The notes beneath the pieces are model-generated. The model was not told where the DNA came from, made no database searches, and saw only the letters and a list, made by a program, of their open reading frames with translations. Of a stretch of DNA of 64,000 nt, positions 55,918 through 63,434 are shown piece by piece (the stretch's first letter is position 1; every line of letters begins with the position of its first letter). The position numbers and the translations under genes are program-made. The stretch comes from Rhizobium tumorigenes (GTDB lineage: Bacteria > Pseudomonadota > Alphaproteobacteria > Rhizobiales > Rhizobiaceae). Where the stretch lies: the NCBI RefSeq assembly GCF_003240565.2, contig NZ_CP117255.1:868001-932000 (forward strand). The letters run 5' to 3'.

Positions 55918-56379
55918 TCAAATCGAGCGTACGGTCACCGTTCCGATCAGCAGGTCGTGCAGGAGCCTGCTGCGGTCGGTGAACAAGCCGACGAGCAGCA
56001 CCAGCGGCGTCAGTACCGAGTTGAGGATCCAGAACAGCACGAGATGGACGATTGCCGTCATGAAATCGATGCGCTGCCCGTCGATGCGGCGCATGCCTAT
56101 GCCGACCGAGCGCATGCCGAGTGACGCCTGCGCTGGTCCGCCGACAGTCATGCCGAAATACAAGCCTGCAACGATGACGAACAACGCCGGATAGAGGAAG
56201 AACCCGAGCCCAAGCGTGGCCACGGACACGATGAACAGCAGGATGCCGGCCGGAATGCACAGCAGGGCAACGATGAAGTAATCGAGGATGAACGCGAACA
56301 CGCGGCGGCTGAGGACGCCGCTATAGGTGCGCCAGTCGTCCTGTACGGCGGGAATTGGGCTAGGGTTCAACGACATCAT
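55918..56379 (-). CDS. RDD family membrane protein
   Basis: The 153-residue inner-membrane protein has the RDD domain with its conserved charged residues: SRRVFAFILDYFIVALL (Arg and Asp) in the first helix and GMRRIDGQRIDFMTAIVH, then two further hydrophobic segments and FTDRSRLLHDLLIGTVTV. RDD proteins are thought to transport small solutes or ions, but the function of this one is unknown. A second Met at residue 2 is an alternative start. It is followed by about 158 bp of non-coding DNA before bpt. Confidence 0.86.
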   Translation of the reverse strand: MMSLNPSPIPAVQDDWRTYSGVLSRRVFAFILDYFIVALLCIPAGILLFIVSVATLGLGFFLYPALFVIVAGLYFGMTVGGPAQASLGMRSVGIGMRRIDGQRIDFMTAIVHLVLFWILNSVLTPLVLLVGLFTDRSRLLHDLLIGTVTVRSI

Positions 56380-56587
56380 CGTGCTCCGCGTTTACGTCTG
56401 TAGAGATATGGTATGGCCGCCGGGAAATCGCAAGAGCACTGAGAAAACGGCCCCCGCCATGAGGGCGAGGATGAGGGGAGGCGGGAGACGCGCCGCAAAC
56501 GAGGTCCTCCGTGCAGCAACGGGCATGCCCAATAGTGTCATCGCGGCGCCACAGCAATCACCTGCCCCTCCCGACAGCAGGTTGCTC

Positions 56588-57601
56588 TCACCTCTTGGCA
56601 AGCGCCTTGGCGACGTCGATGGCGAAATAGGTCAGGATGCCGTCGCATCCGGCGCGCTTGAAGGAGAGCAGGGTTTCCATCATGGCCCGGTCGCCGTCAA
56701 TCCAGCCGTTCATCGCCGCCGCCTTGATCTGCGAGTATTCGCCAGACACCTGGTAGGCATAGGTCGGCAGGCCGAACGCCTCTTTCAGCCGCCAACAGAT
56801 ATCGAGATAGGGCAGGCCGGGCTTGACCATCAGCATGTCGGCGCCTTCCTCGACGTCCATCGCCGCCTCGCGCAGCGCTTCGGTGCCGTTGGCGGAGTCG
56901 ATGTAATAGCTCTTCTTGTCGCCCTTCAGCAGGCTGCCCGTGTTGATCGCCTCGCGGTACGGGCCATAGAACGCGGAGGAAAACTTCGTCGCATAGGACA
57001 TGATGCCGACCATCTGGTGGCCGTGCGCGTCCAGCGCGCGACGGATCGCGCCGATGCGGCCGTCCATCATGTCCGACGGGGCGATAATGTCGGCGCCGGC
57101 ATCGGCCTGGACGATGGCCGCCCGGACGATCTGGTCAACCGTCTCGTCATTGATGATCTCGCCATCGCGGAGGATGCCGTCATGGCCATGGCTGGTGAAA
57201 GGGTCGAGCGCCACGTCGGTGATGATACCGATGTTGGGAACTTCCCTCTTGATGGCCCTGGTTGCGAGATTGATCAGGTTGTTCGCCTCAAGGCTCTGCG
57301 AGCCCGTCTGGTCGCGCAGTGCCATCTCGACGTCTGGAAAGGTGGCAATCGCCGGAATGCCGAGATCGGCGGCCGTCCTGGCGGCCTCGACCGCCTTGTC
57401 TATGGTCATGCGGTTGACCCCGGGCATGGCCGTGATCGGATCCACGATACCGGTACCGGGAATGAGAAAGATCGGCCAGATGAGATCGTCGACTGTCACC
57501 CGGTTTTCCTGCACCATGCGACGGGTCCAGTCGGCCTTGCGATTGCGGCGCATGCGCCGATGGCCGGTGATCTCGTCCACCAGGTGGGTCTTGTCCGACA
57601 T
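56588..57601 (-). CDS. hemB: Delta-aminolevulinic acid dehydratase (porphobilinogen synthase)
   Basis: HemB joins two ALA molecules into porphobilinogen on the way to heme, cobalamin and siroheme. The 337-residue protein has the Schiff-base lysines Lys206 (SYATKFSSAFYG) and Lys260 (MLMVKPGLPYLD). In place of the zinc-binding cysteine cluster it has DPFTSHGHDGI (133-143), so this is the magnesium/potassium type common in alphaproteobacteria. It stands alone, divergent from the small membrane protein gene at 57734. About 200 bp without a gene follow its stop. Confidence 0.96.
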   Translation of the reverse strand: MSDKTHLVDEITGHRRMRRNRKADWTRRMVQENRVTVDDLIWPIFLIPGTGIVDPITAMPGVNRMTIDKAVEAARTAADLGIPAIATFPDVEMALRDQTGSQSLEANNLINLATRAIKREVPNIGIITDVALDPFTSHGHDGILRDGEIINDETVDQIVRAAIVQADAGADIIAPSDMMDGRIGAIRRALDAHGHQMVGIMSYATKFSSAFYGPYREAINTGSLLKGDKKSYYIDSANGTEALREAAMDVEEGADMLMVKPGLPYLDICWRLKEAFGLPTYAYQVSGEYSQIKAAAMNGWIDGDRAMMETLLSFKRAGCDGILTYFAIDVAKALAKR

Positions 57602-57733
57602 GTCGGTCGTCCTTTATCTATGTCCTTGTATAGGCCGCTCATTAGCATGGTGGCGACACAAAATAAAACCAGACGAAAGGCCGCAGCCATCAAGCCGCTG
57701 GCGAGGTGCCAATTGCCTGCCTATGATTTGCCC

Positions 57734-58171
57734 ATGAAACATGATTCTTCCGCCATCCCGAAACGCAGCGTCCTGGACATCCTGTTCATCGTCTTCTTGC
57801 GCCTGATCGCCGTGTCCTGCCTATGGTTCGGGCTGCAATACTGGTCGATGCTGGTGGGCTATTCGCTGGCTGGCCAGGGCCGCTTCGATTTGCTGAGTCT
57901 GCCCTGGAAGGTCGCCGGCGCAGGCCTTGCCGTCGTTTTTCCCGTTGCAGCCCTCGGCCTGTGGCTGACGGTGTCCTGGGGACCGGTGATCTGGCTCTGC
58001 GCTGCGGGCGGCCAAGCGCTTATGTACGGGGTTTGGCCGCAGATGTTCGGCAGCAATCCGCTGGTGATGATACTGCATGCCGCAGTGGTCATTCTCTACT
58101 GCGTTTTTCGCGTCATGCTCTACGTGGAGAAGCGGCAGCGCCGCAAAAGTGTAACCGTTGATTTACCCTGA
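57734..58171 (+). CDS. Small membrane protein (DUF6163-like)
   Basis: The 145-residue protein has four hydrophobic segments (about 13-42, 55-80, 83-98, 108-132) and ends in a basic tail (EKRQRRKSVTV). It matches the conserved but uncharacterised rhizobial membrane proteins encoded between hemB and the LdtR-type regulator. No function is known. It is divergent from hemB across 132 bp, and the ldtR gene follows 130 bp downstream on the same strand. Confidence 0.75.
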   Translation: MKHDSSAIPKRSVLDILFIVFLRLIAVSCLWFGLQYWSMLVGYSLAGQGRFDLLSLPWKVAGAGLAVVFPVAALGLWLTVSWGPVIWLCAAGGQALMYGVWPQMFGSNPLVMILHAAVVILYCVFRVMLYVEKRQRRKSVTVDLP

Positions 58172-58301
58172 GACACATCGGGCCTTTGGTAAGGTGCTGT
58201 TAAGCCTGCAGTTTAAGTAGAATTTTATGTGTATTCGATAGTGTCTGTCTCAAGGCGGGAAGAAAACCAACACCGCCAAACAAAACAGTGAGGCAGTCAT
58301 C

Positions 58302-58817
58302 ATGAACACGAAAATCAAGCCGCAGGCCGTGTCTCCCGCCCAGGACGTCAAGGTCGAAGCCATCCGCGATCTCTACATGGAATCGCTGCATCTGGTCGAG
58401 CGTCTCCACCGCCGTCTCCTCGATGTCATCAAGGACGAGTTCGACCGCCAGGGTCGCAGCGACGTCAACGCCATCCAGGCACTTCTGCTTTTCAACATCG
58501 GCAACTCGGAACTGACCGCCGGCGAACTTCGCTCACGCGGCTATTATCTGGGCTCGAACGTTTCCTATAACGTTAAGAAGCTCGTCGATCTCGGCTTCAT
58601 CAATCACCAGCGCTCCCGTATCGACCGTCGCTCGGTCCGCATCAGCCTGACCGACAGCGGCCAGGACATTGCCGAGACTGTCGCCAAACTCTATGAGCGC
58701 CACATCGGCTCGATCGACAAGGTCGGCGGCATCGGCACCGACGAATTCACTCAGATGAACAAGCTCCTGCAGCGCCTCGACCGCTTCTGGAACGATAGCA
58801 TCATGTACCGCTTGTAA
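58302..58817 (+). CDS. ldtR: LdtR-type MarR-family transcription regulator
   Basis: The 171-residue protein is a winged-helix regulator of the MarR superfamily. The DNA-binding part includes LTAGELRSRGYYLGSNVSYNVKKLVDLGFINHQRSRIDRRSVRISLT (about 74-120) with its wing, flanked by helices used for dimerisation. It closely resembles LdtR of Liberibacter and rhizobia, which controls an L,D-transpeptidase and stress tolerance and responds to small ligands. That role is family knowledge; no transpeptidase gene is nearby here. GTGAGGCAG precedes the ATG. A structured repeat begins 8 bp after its stop. Confidence 0.88.
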   Translation: MNTKIKPQAVSPAQDVKVEAIRDLYMESLHLVERLHRRLLDVIKDEFDRQGRSDVNAIQALLLFNIGNSELTAGELRSRGYYLGSNVSYNVKKLVDLGFINHQRSRIDRRSVRISLTDSGQDIAETVAKLYERHIGSIDKVGGIGTDEFTQMNKLLQRLDRFWNDSIMYRL

Positions 58818-58824
58818 AATCTGC

Positions 58825-58912
58825 CGGGCCGTTATCCCAGATGGCCCGACCGAGACCTCCAGTTGGTCATGAAGGTGCAATCATGCGGTGACGCGTGGTT
58901 GCACCTGCTGGC
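58825..58912. repeat. Structured intergenic repeat, copy 1
   Basis: The element has two hairpins. The first is CGGGCC (58825-58830) with GGCCCG (58843-58848) around the loop GTTATCCCAGAT. A linker GAGACCTCCAGTTGGT follows. The second pairs GGTGCAA (58874-58880) with TTGCACC (58899-58905) and CATGCG with CGCGTG (58882-58887 and 58892-58897), closed by a GTGA tetraloop. A second copy lies 897 bp to the right. The total size and twin-palindrome layout resemble rhizobial RIME-class intergenic elements; the match to RIME has not been checked. Confidence 0.75.
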
Positions 58913-58965
58913 GTTTGTGCGGGGAAGACGAGGTCCCGATGGACTGCGACCGGCGGATCTACCTG

Positions 58966-59496
58966 TCAGATCGACAAGGTTTTCCGTGCAGCGTCAGGCA
59001 TGACCGCGAGGATTTCCGCAATGCTTTCGTCGACGGACAGGCGTGCGCTGTCGAGAATGAGGTGCGGGCTATCCCATGGCTCGTAATGGCGATGAACGAC
59101 ATCGTCCCAGGTCGGCAGCTTCAATCCTTCGACAGTCGACGGTCGATTTTCCACACGATGCCGATGCATCTCTTGGTCAGAACATACGACCTCGACCTCG
59201 ATGAGGCCAACTTTTACCTCGGCTGCGATGTCCCTGAAGGCTGCACGGGTAATTTCGATAGGATTGACAGAGTCGGCAATCACGAATTGACCCAGGGCGA
59301 GATTGTCTGCAGCAATGCGGTATCCGGTCATGTAGCCGGCCGCACCTACGTCCATGTCAGGCGGTAAAATCTCGGCAGCACGAATGGCCTGCTCGATGGA
59401 GTCTATGCGCAGATAAAATGCCTTGGTCCGGCTTGCCAAGGCTTGGGCGATGGTGCTTTTTCCGCTGCCGGGCAGTCCGCCAAAGATAACAAACAT
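58966..59496 (-). CDS. P-loop kinase of unknown substrate
   Basis: The 176-residue cytoplasmic protein starts MFVIFGGLPGSGKST, a clear P-loop, and has the layout of COG0645-type predicted kinases: AFYLRIDSIEQAI, a DSVNP motif after the second strand, EVVCSDQEMHRHRVENR (lid arginines) and a C-terminal DSARLSVDESIAEIL. It may phosphorylate a small molecule; it is not a close match to zeta toxins. The start at 59496 was chosen for its position directly before the P-loop; an in-frame GTG at 59520 exists. The gene lies between the two copies of the structured repeat. Confidence 0.8.
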   Translation of the reverse strand: MFVIFGGLPGSGKSTIAQALASRTKAFYLRIDSIEQAIRAAEILPPDMDVGAAGYMTGYRIAADNLALGQFVIADSVNPIEITRAAFRDIAAEVKVGLIEVEVVCSDQEMHRHRVENRPSTVEGLKLPTWDDVVHRHYEPWDSPHLILDSARLSVDESIAEILAVMPDAARKTLSI

Positions 59497-59856
59497 TCGA
59501 CAATTCCCCGTCGTTCGCACACGACTTCAGTTGCCCCCACGTCTCACGGCGGCGTCGGCGATATTCTACCGTTGCCTCTGCAACAGTTCTATCATCGCCT
59601 CTCGATTGTTCGCGAATTCCAAATGCAGCGTTTTACCTTTCGCCGCCAAGTCGTCACAGAAACGTAACGAAAACAATGCTATTTCGACCCTGCGAGATCA
59701 CGTGCCATCTGCAAATTTTGACGGGCCGTTATCCCAGATGACCCGGCAGAGACCTCCGGTTGGTGCCTGAAGGGCGCGACAGCGCAGCGATGTGCGGTTG
59801 CGCCCGCTGGTATTTCGGGCGCCACCTGTCGTGGGGATATTAGCTGGCAGTCGTGA
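59497..59856. other. 360-bp non-coding region upstream of the P-loop kinase gene
   Basis: No gene was recognised here. It holds the presumed promoter region of the leftward kinase gene and, at 59722-59812, the second copy of the structured repeat. The stretch 59521-59715 otherwise shows nothing clear. Confidence 0.5.
59722..59812. repeat. Structured intergenic repeat, copy 2
   Basis: This copy matches copy 1 at 39 of 43 positions over its first 43 bases (CGGGCC, loop GTTATCCCAGAT, GAGACCTCC, GTTGGT). Hairpin 2 is GGGCGCGAC with GTTGCGCCC and GCGCA with TGTGC, closed by a GCGA tetraloop. Compared with copy 1 the hairpin has different bases on both strands that still pair, and both copies end in a GNRA-type tetraloop. 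In hairpin 1 one pair (C-A) is broken. Confidence 0.75.
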
Positions 59857-60099
59857 TTATCTAGCAGTCTTGGTCATCAGGGCGCGACCGGCATTGCGGA
59901 TGGTCAAAGCCGAATCGGCCATCGGTGCGACGAGGCCGGCGGCGATGGCAGCCGTCAAGGCTTCTGCGTAATCTTCGCCTTCGAGGCCGTGCTTCTTGGA
60001 GTGATTGAGGACGGCGCCGCGGGTGGAGGTCGGCGAGGCGCCGAAACGGCTGTTCTGAAAGGCGTTGACGATGATCAGGTATTTTTCGTCCAGGGTCAT
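59857..60099 (-). CDS. Hypothetical protein
   Basis: The 80-residue protein is unrecognised. It has no signal peptide or membrane segment. It is alpha-helical in character, with an alanine-rich middle (EALTAAIAAGLVAPM) and a basic end (RALMTKTAR). The chosen ATG at 60099 is preceded by a purine-rich CGGAGCTATC. No neighbour suggests a role: a P-loop kinase gene lies downstream and an HxlR regulator gene upstream, both on the same strand. Confidence 0.6.
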   Translation of the reverse strand: MTLDEKYLIIVNAFQNSRFGASPTSTRGAVLNHSKKHGLEGEDYAEALTAAIAAGLVAPMADSALTIRNAGRALMTKTAR

Positions 60100-60255
60100 G
60101 ATAGCTCCGATGCGGTTCCGGTGGTGCTACCAGTAAGCGAGGCCAAGCGATACCTTCGTTCTGCACGGGTGGCGGATTTCTTGCAAGATTTGGCTGTCCG
60201 TCCGTTTTTTTGCGCATGTTTCGGTCTGCCCTGACACGGGTCAGCCAATCTCCAC

Positions 60256-60633
60256 CTAGCCGCGCCGGCGCGACTTCGGTCTGGACGCCAGCTGATCGAG
60301 GGCGCCGGGATGGGCTTTTCCCCAGTTATAGAGCATCTCGATCGGCTCGACGAACTCGATGCCGAGCGGCGTCAGGCTGTATTCGACGCGCGGCGGGACA
60401 ACGTCGAACACCTGCCGCGTCACCAACCCGTCATTTTCCATCTCTCGGAGCGTCTGCGTCAGCATCTTCTTGCTGATGCCGGGCAGGCTGCGCTGCAGAA
60501 CGCCGGTGCGGCAGGTTCCACCGTGCAGCGTATGCAGAGCGTGCAGCACCATGCTCGTCCACTTGACGCTGAAGAGTTCCAGCACCCGGCGGGGCGCGCA
60601 GTCTTCTTCGTGGGTCGGTATATCGTCTTTCAT
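60256..60633 (-). CDS. HxlR-family transcription regulator
   Basis: The 125-residue winged-helix regulator has the HxlR pattern CAPRRVLELFSVKWTSMVLHAL, then SLPGISKKMLTQTLREMENDGLVTRQV as recognition helix and wing approach, and VEYSLTPLGIEFVEPIEML. The conserved N-terminal Cys (near residue 12) may sense oxidants or electrophiles. The ATG at 60633 follows a strong GGGAGGT. It is divergent from the PRISE-like reductase gene, with 94 bp between start codons that include a short palindrome, so it probably regulates that gene. Confidence 0.9.
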   Translation of the reverse strand: MKDDIPTHEEDCAPRRVLELFSVKWTSMVLHALHTLHGGTCRTGVLQRSLPGISKKMLTQTLREMENDGLVTRQVFDVVPPRVEYSLTPLGIEFVEPIEMLYNWGKAHPGALDQLASRPKSRRRG

Positions 60634-60653
60634 GGGCACCTCCCGGTGGCTAT

Positions 60654-60669
60654 GGCACTTAACGGTGCC
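60654..60669. promoter_or_regulatory. Palindrome between the HxlR regulator and PRISE-like reductase genes
   Basis: GGCAC (60654-60658) and GTGCC (60665-60669) flank TTAACG. The 16-bp palindrome sits in the 94-bp divergent promoter region, 20 bp upstream of the regulator start. It is a candidate HxlR operator, but short. Confidence 0.4.
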
Positions 60670-60727
60670 TTCTAGCAGAGCCTGCGCAAATTGCCTATTT
60701 CCTCTTCAGCAAAAGGAGTTTGGAAAC

Positions 60728-61792
60728 ATGACGAAATCAGCCCTCATCATTGGCGCCACCGGCATTGTCGGCAATAATCTCGCCCGCCATCTCATCGACA
60801 AGGGTTTCGAGGTCGCAGGCCTCGCCCGCAATCCGGCAAGCGACATTGCCGGCCTGCGCCCAGTCGCAGCCAACCTGCTCGATCCCGAAAGTCTCGCCTC
60901 CGCCGTGCGCGACCTGAAGCCGACCCATGTCTTCTTCAGCACATGGTCGCGTCAGGCGACTGAACTCGAAAATATCCGCGTCAACGGCGCGATGGTAAAG
61001 AACCTGCTCGATGCGCTCCGCCCACACAAGTCGGTGGAGCATGTGGCGCTGGTCACTGGCCTCAAGCATTATCTCGGGCCTTTCGAGGCTTACGGCAAAG
61101 GCGTGTTGCCGGCCACACCGTTCCGCGAGGAGCAGGGTCGCCTCGAAGTCGATAATTTCTACTATGCCCAGGAAGACGAGGTTTTCGCCGCCGCCAAGAC
61201 CGATGGCTTTAGCTGGAGCGTCCACCGCCCACACACCATCATCGGCTACGCACTCGGCAACGCCATGAACATGGGCGTGACGCTTGCCGTCTACGCCTCG
61301 ATTTGCAAGGCGACCGGCCGTCCCTTCATCTTCCCGGGCTCGCCGATGCAGTGGAACGGCTTGTCGGACATGACCGATGCCCGCCTGCTCGCCCGCCATC
61401 TGGAATGGGCCTCGACCACGGACGCAGCCCGGAACAAGGATTTCAACGTCGTCAACGGCGATGTCTTCCGCTGGAGCTGGATGTGGCAGCGCATCGCCGC
61501 GTGGTTCGACATCGAGCCACAGCCGCTGCCATCCGAAATGACGACGCTCGAATCGCAGCTCGCTGATGCTGGCCCGATCTGGGCGGACATTGCCGCCAAG
61601 AACGGTCTTGCGGAACATGACATCGACAAGCTCGCCTCCGCCTGGCACACCGACGCCGATCTCGGCCGCCCTATCGAGGTCATGACCGACATGAGCAAGA
61701 GCCGCAAACTCGGTTTCCTCGACTACCAGGCTACCGACGACAGCTTCACGGACCTCTTCACCCGCCTCCGGGAAGCCCGCATCATACCCTGA
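60728..61792 (+). CDS. PRISE-like NAD(P)-dependent reductase
   Basis: The 354-residue protein is an extended SDR-like enzyme related to plant progesterone 5-beta-reductase / iridoid synthase (PRISE). It has the cofactor motif GATGIVGNNL (9-18), FFSTW, the family motif TGLKHYLGPFEAYGKG with the catalytic Lys/Tyr, and the HRPHTIIGYA stretch. Such enzymes reduce activated double bonds of enones. The native substrate here is unknown. The ATG follows AAAAGGAG. It is divergent from an HxlR regulator gene, the usual setting for an inducible detoxification gene. A strong hairpin terminator follows 8 bp after the stop. Confidence 0.86.
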   Translation: MTKSALIIGATGIVGNNLARHLIDKGFEVAGLARNPASDIAGLRPVAANLLDPESLASAVRDLKPTHVFFSTWSRQATELENIRVNGAMVKNLLDALRPHKSVEHVALVTGLKHYLGPFEAYGKGVLPATPFREEQGRLEVDNFYYAQEDEVFAAAKTDGFSWSVHRPHTIIGYALGNAMNMGVTLAVYASICKATGRPFIFPGSPMQWNGLSDMTDARLLARHLEWASTTDAARNKDFNVVNGDVFRWSWMWQRIAAWFDIEPQPLPSEMTTLESQLADAGPIWADIAAKNGLAEHDIDKLASAWHTDADLGRPIEVMTDMSKSRKLGFLDYQATDDSFTDLFTRLREARIIP

Positions 61793-61800
61793 GTGAAGAC

Positions 61801-61846
61801 AGCACGGCCGGGGATGGGCATGGTTCCGTCCACCCCCGGCCGTGCT
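61801..61846 (+). terminator. Terminator-like hairpin after the PRISE-like gene
   Basis: AGCACGGCCGGGG (61801-61813) pairs perfectly with CCCCGGCCGTGCT (61834-61846) around a 20-base loop that can pair further. A short TCTATC follows. It starts 8 bp after the stop codon. Confidence 0.8.
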
Positions 61847-61893
61847 TCTATCATCCCTGGTCACGTAGCTCGTAATCCTTGGCCCCGTCGCTC

Positions 61894-61969
61894 GTCATCC
61901 TCGGGCTTGACCCGAGGACCCACGACCTCCGAGTGTTTTATGGCTCCTCGGGTCAAGCCCGAGGGTGAC
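61894..61969. repeat. Dispersed palindromic repeat (CCTCGGG / CCCGAGG type)
   Basis: The 25-base arm at 61894-61918 and the 25-base arm at 61945-61969 are reverse complements with one mismatch, separated by 26 bases. Each arm is itself a small hairpin: CCTCGGGCTTGACCCGAGG (61899-61917) and CCTCGGGTCAAGCCCGAGG (61946-61964). Palindromes of this CTCGGGTCAAGCCCGAG type are familiar between genes of rhizobia and relatives. Here it lies between convergent genes, the PRISE-like gene and pqqE. Confidence 0.75.
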
Positions 61970-62010
61970 GAACTCTCGAGGCTCTTCCACCACCATCACA
62001 CTGCCCACCA

Positions 62011-63138
62011 TCAACGCCCGCGATAGACGAACGGCGGCGGGACCGCCAGCGAATCGGCTTTGGCCTGCGCTGTCAGCTCATTGCGCAATGGAGAGAATGT
62101 GCAGACGGGGTCTGTCGCTGCGGGATCGCCGGCGAGCGCCATGGCCTGGCATCGACAACCGCCGAAATCGATATGCTTGCGGTCGCATGAACGGCAGGGT
62201 TCCTGCATCCAGTCGTCACCGCGATAGGCGTTGAAGGCGGCGCTGTCGTACCAGATTTCGGAAAGCGGCCGTTCCGTGGCGTTGTCGAAGGCGAGGCCGA
62301 CGATGGTCTCGGCGGCGTGGCAGGGCAGGACCTTGCCTGAAGGCGTGACGTTGAGGCCGATGCGCGCCCAGCCGCCCATGCAGGCTTTGGGGAAACGCGC
62401 ATGATGATCCGCCGGCACATAGTCGATGACCAGCGTGCCTTCAAGCCGCTTGCGCGATGCTTCGACGAAGGCATTCGTCGCCTCCACCTGCTCCAGCGTC
62501 GGCATCAGGGCCTGCCGGTTGCGCTCCGCCCAGCCATGGAACTGTACAGTGGCGATCTCGATGCGCCGGGCGCCGAGCGCGATGGCGAGATCGAGCATGC
62601 CGCCAATCTCTTCCATATTCTGCTTGTGGCAGACGGCGTTGACCGTCAGCGGGATACCGGCTGCGCGCGTCCATTCCGCAACTGCCATCTTGCGCGCATA
62701 GCCACCCCTGTAGCCACCGACCTGATCGGCTTTTTCAGGCGTGATGCCCTGGATCGATAGTTGCAGGTGGTCGAGGCCGGCATCCGCCAGTTCGGCGATG
62801 CGAGCCTCGGTGAGGCCGACGCCCGATGTGATGAGATTGGTGTAGAGCCCGAAGCCGGCTGCAGCGCGGGTCAGCTCGACCAGATCGCGACGCGACGCCG
62901 GCTCGCCCCCTGACAGATGCAGGTGCAGGACACCCATGGCTGCCGCCTGGCGGAAGATCTCTATCCACTGTTCGGTGGTGAGCTCCGCATTGGCCCGCAC
63001 CAGCTCCAGCGGATTGGAGCAATAGGGGCAGGCGAGCGGACAGCGGTGCGTAAGCTCGGCCAGCAGCGCCATCGGCGGTGGAGCTGTGATGCGGCGCGCC
63101 TCCGCCATCGATTTGTCTGCTGAGAAGACGACCGTCAT
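62011..63138 (-). CDS. pqqE: PQQ biosynthesis radical SAM enzyme
   Basis: PqqE links the Glu and Tyr side chains of the PqqA peptide, the first step of PQQ synthesis. The 375-residue protein has the radical SAM motif Cys33-x3-Cys37-x2-Cys40 (CPLACPYC), the GGEP motif (HLSGGEPASRRD) and the C-terminal SPASM cysteines that bind auxiliary iron-sulfur clusters (ACMGG, LPCHAAE, EPCRSCDRK, GGCRCQ). Its start overlaps the pqqD stop (4 bp). It is the last gene of the leftward pqqC-D-E run in this window; pqqA and pqqB would be expected further right. Confidence 0.95.
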   Translation of the reverse strand: MTVVFSADKSMAEARRITAPPPMALLAELTHRCPLACPYCSNPLELVRANAELTTEQWIEIFRQAAAMGVLHLHLSGGEPASRRDLVELTRAAAGFGLYTNLITSGVGLTEARIAELADAGLDHLQLSIQGITPEKADQVGGYRGGYARKMAVAEWTRAAGIPLTVNAVCHKQNMEEIGGMLDLAIALGARRIEIATVQFHGWAERNRQALMPTLEQVEATNAFVEASRKRLEGTLVIDYVPADHHARFPKACMGGWARIGLNVTPSGKVLPCHAAETIVGLAFDNATERPLSEIWYDSAAFNAYRGDDWMQEPCRSCDRKHIDFGGCRCQAMALAGDPAATDPVCTFSPLRNELTAQAKADSLAVPPPFVYRGR

Positions 63139-63434
63139 TGGACGATCTCCAGCATCCGGCGATTGGCGAACTCCTGCGCAAAGGCAATGATGTCGGCCAG
63201 CACGTGGTCCTTCGGAGCACCGAAATCGCGGGCAAAGCCGTCTGCAATCTGATCGAGGCTCTTCACGCCATCCAGTGCGCGGACGATGGCGACGGCGATC
63301 TCGTCGAGCGCCAGCGCCCGCTCCGGCGCCAGCAGCACCATCTGCTTGCGCACAGGATCTTCATGCAGACGCACGCCGCGTGGCAACTTGATGACGGTTT
63401 CGGCGGTGATGGTGACTGTCTGTTGGTCGCTCAC
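63135..63434 (-). CDS. pqqD: PQQ biosynthesis peptide chaperone
   Basis: PqqD binds the PqqA precursor peptide and presents it to PqqE. The 99-residue protein shows the family core LPRGVRLHEDPVRKQMVLLAPERALALDEIA (about 19-50) and the LDQIADGFARDFGAP helix region. Its length is typical. It overlaps the pqqC stop by 4 bp upstream and the pqqE start by 4 bp downstream, so the three are translationally coupled. Confidence 0.94.
   Translation of the reverse strand: MSDQQTVTITAETVIKLPRGVRLHEDPVRKQMVLLAPERALALDEIAVAIVRALDGVKSLDQIADGFARDFGAPKDHVLADIIAFAQEFANRRMLEIVQ

Noticed and set aside
56392..56601. Small leftward open frame of 69 codons between the RDD gene and hemB
   Set aside because: It overlaps the hemB end, lacks a ribosome-binding site and has no recognisable features beyond a hydrophobic stretch.
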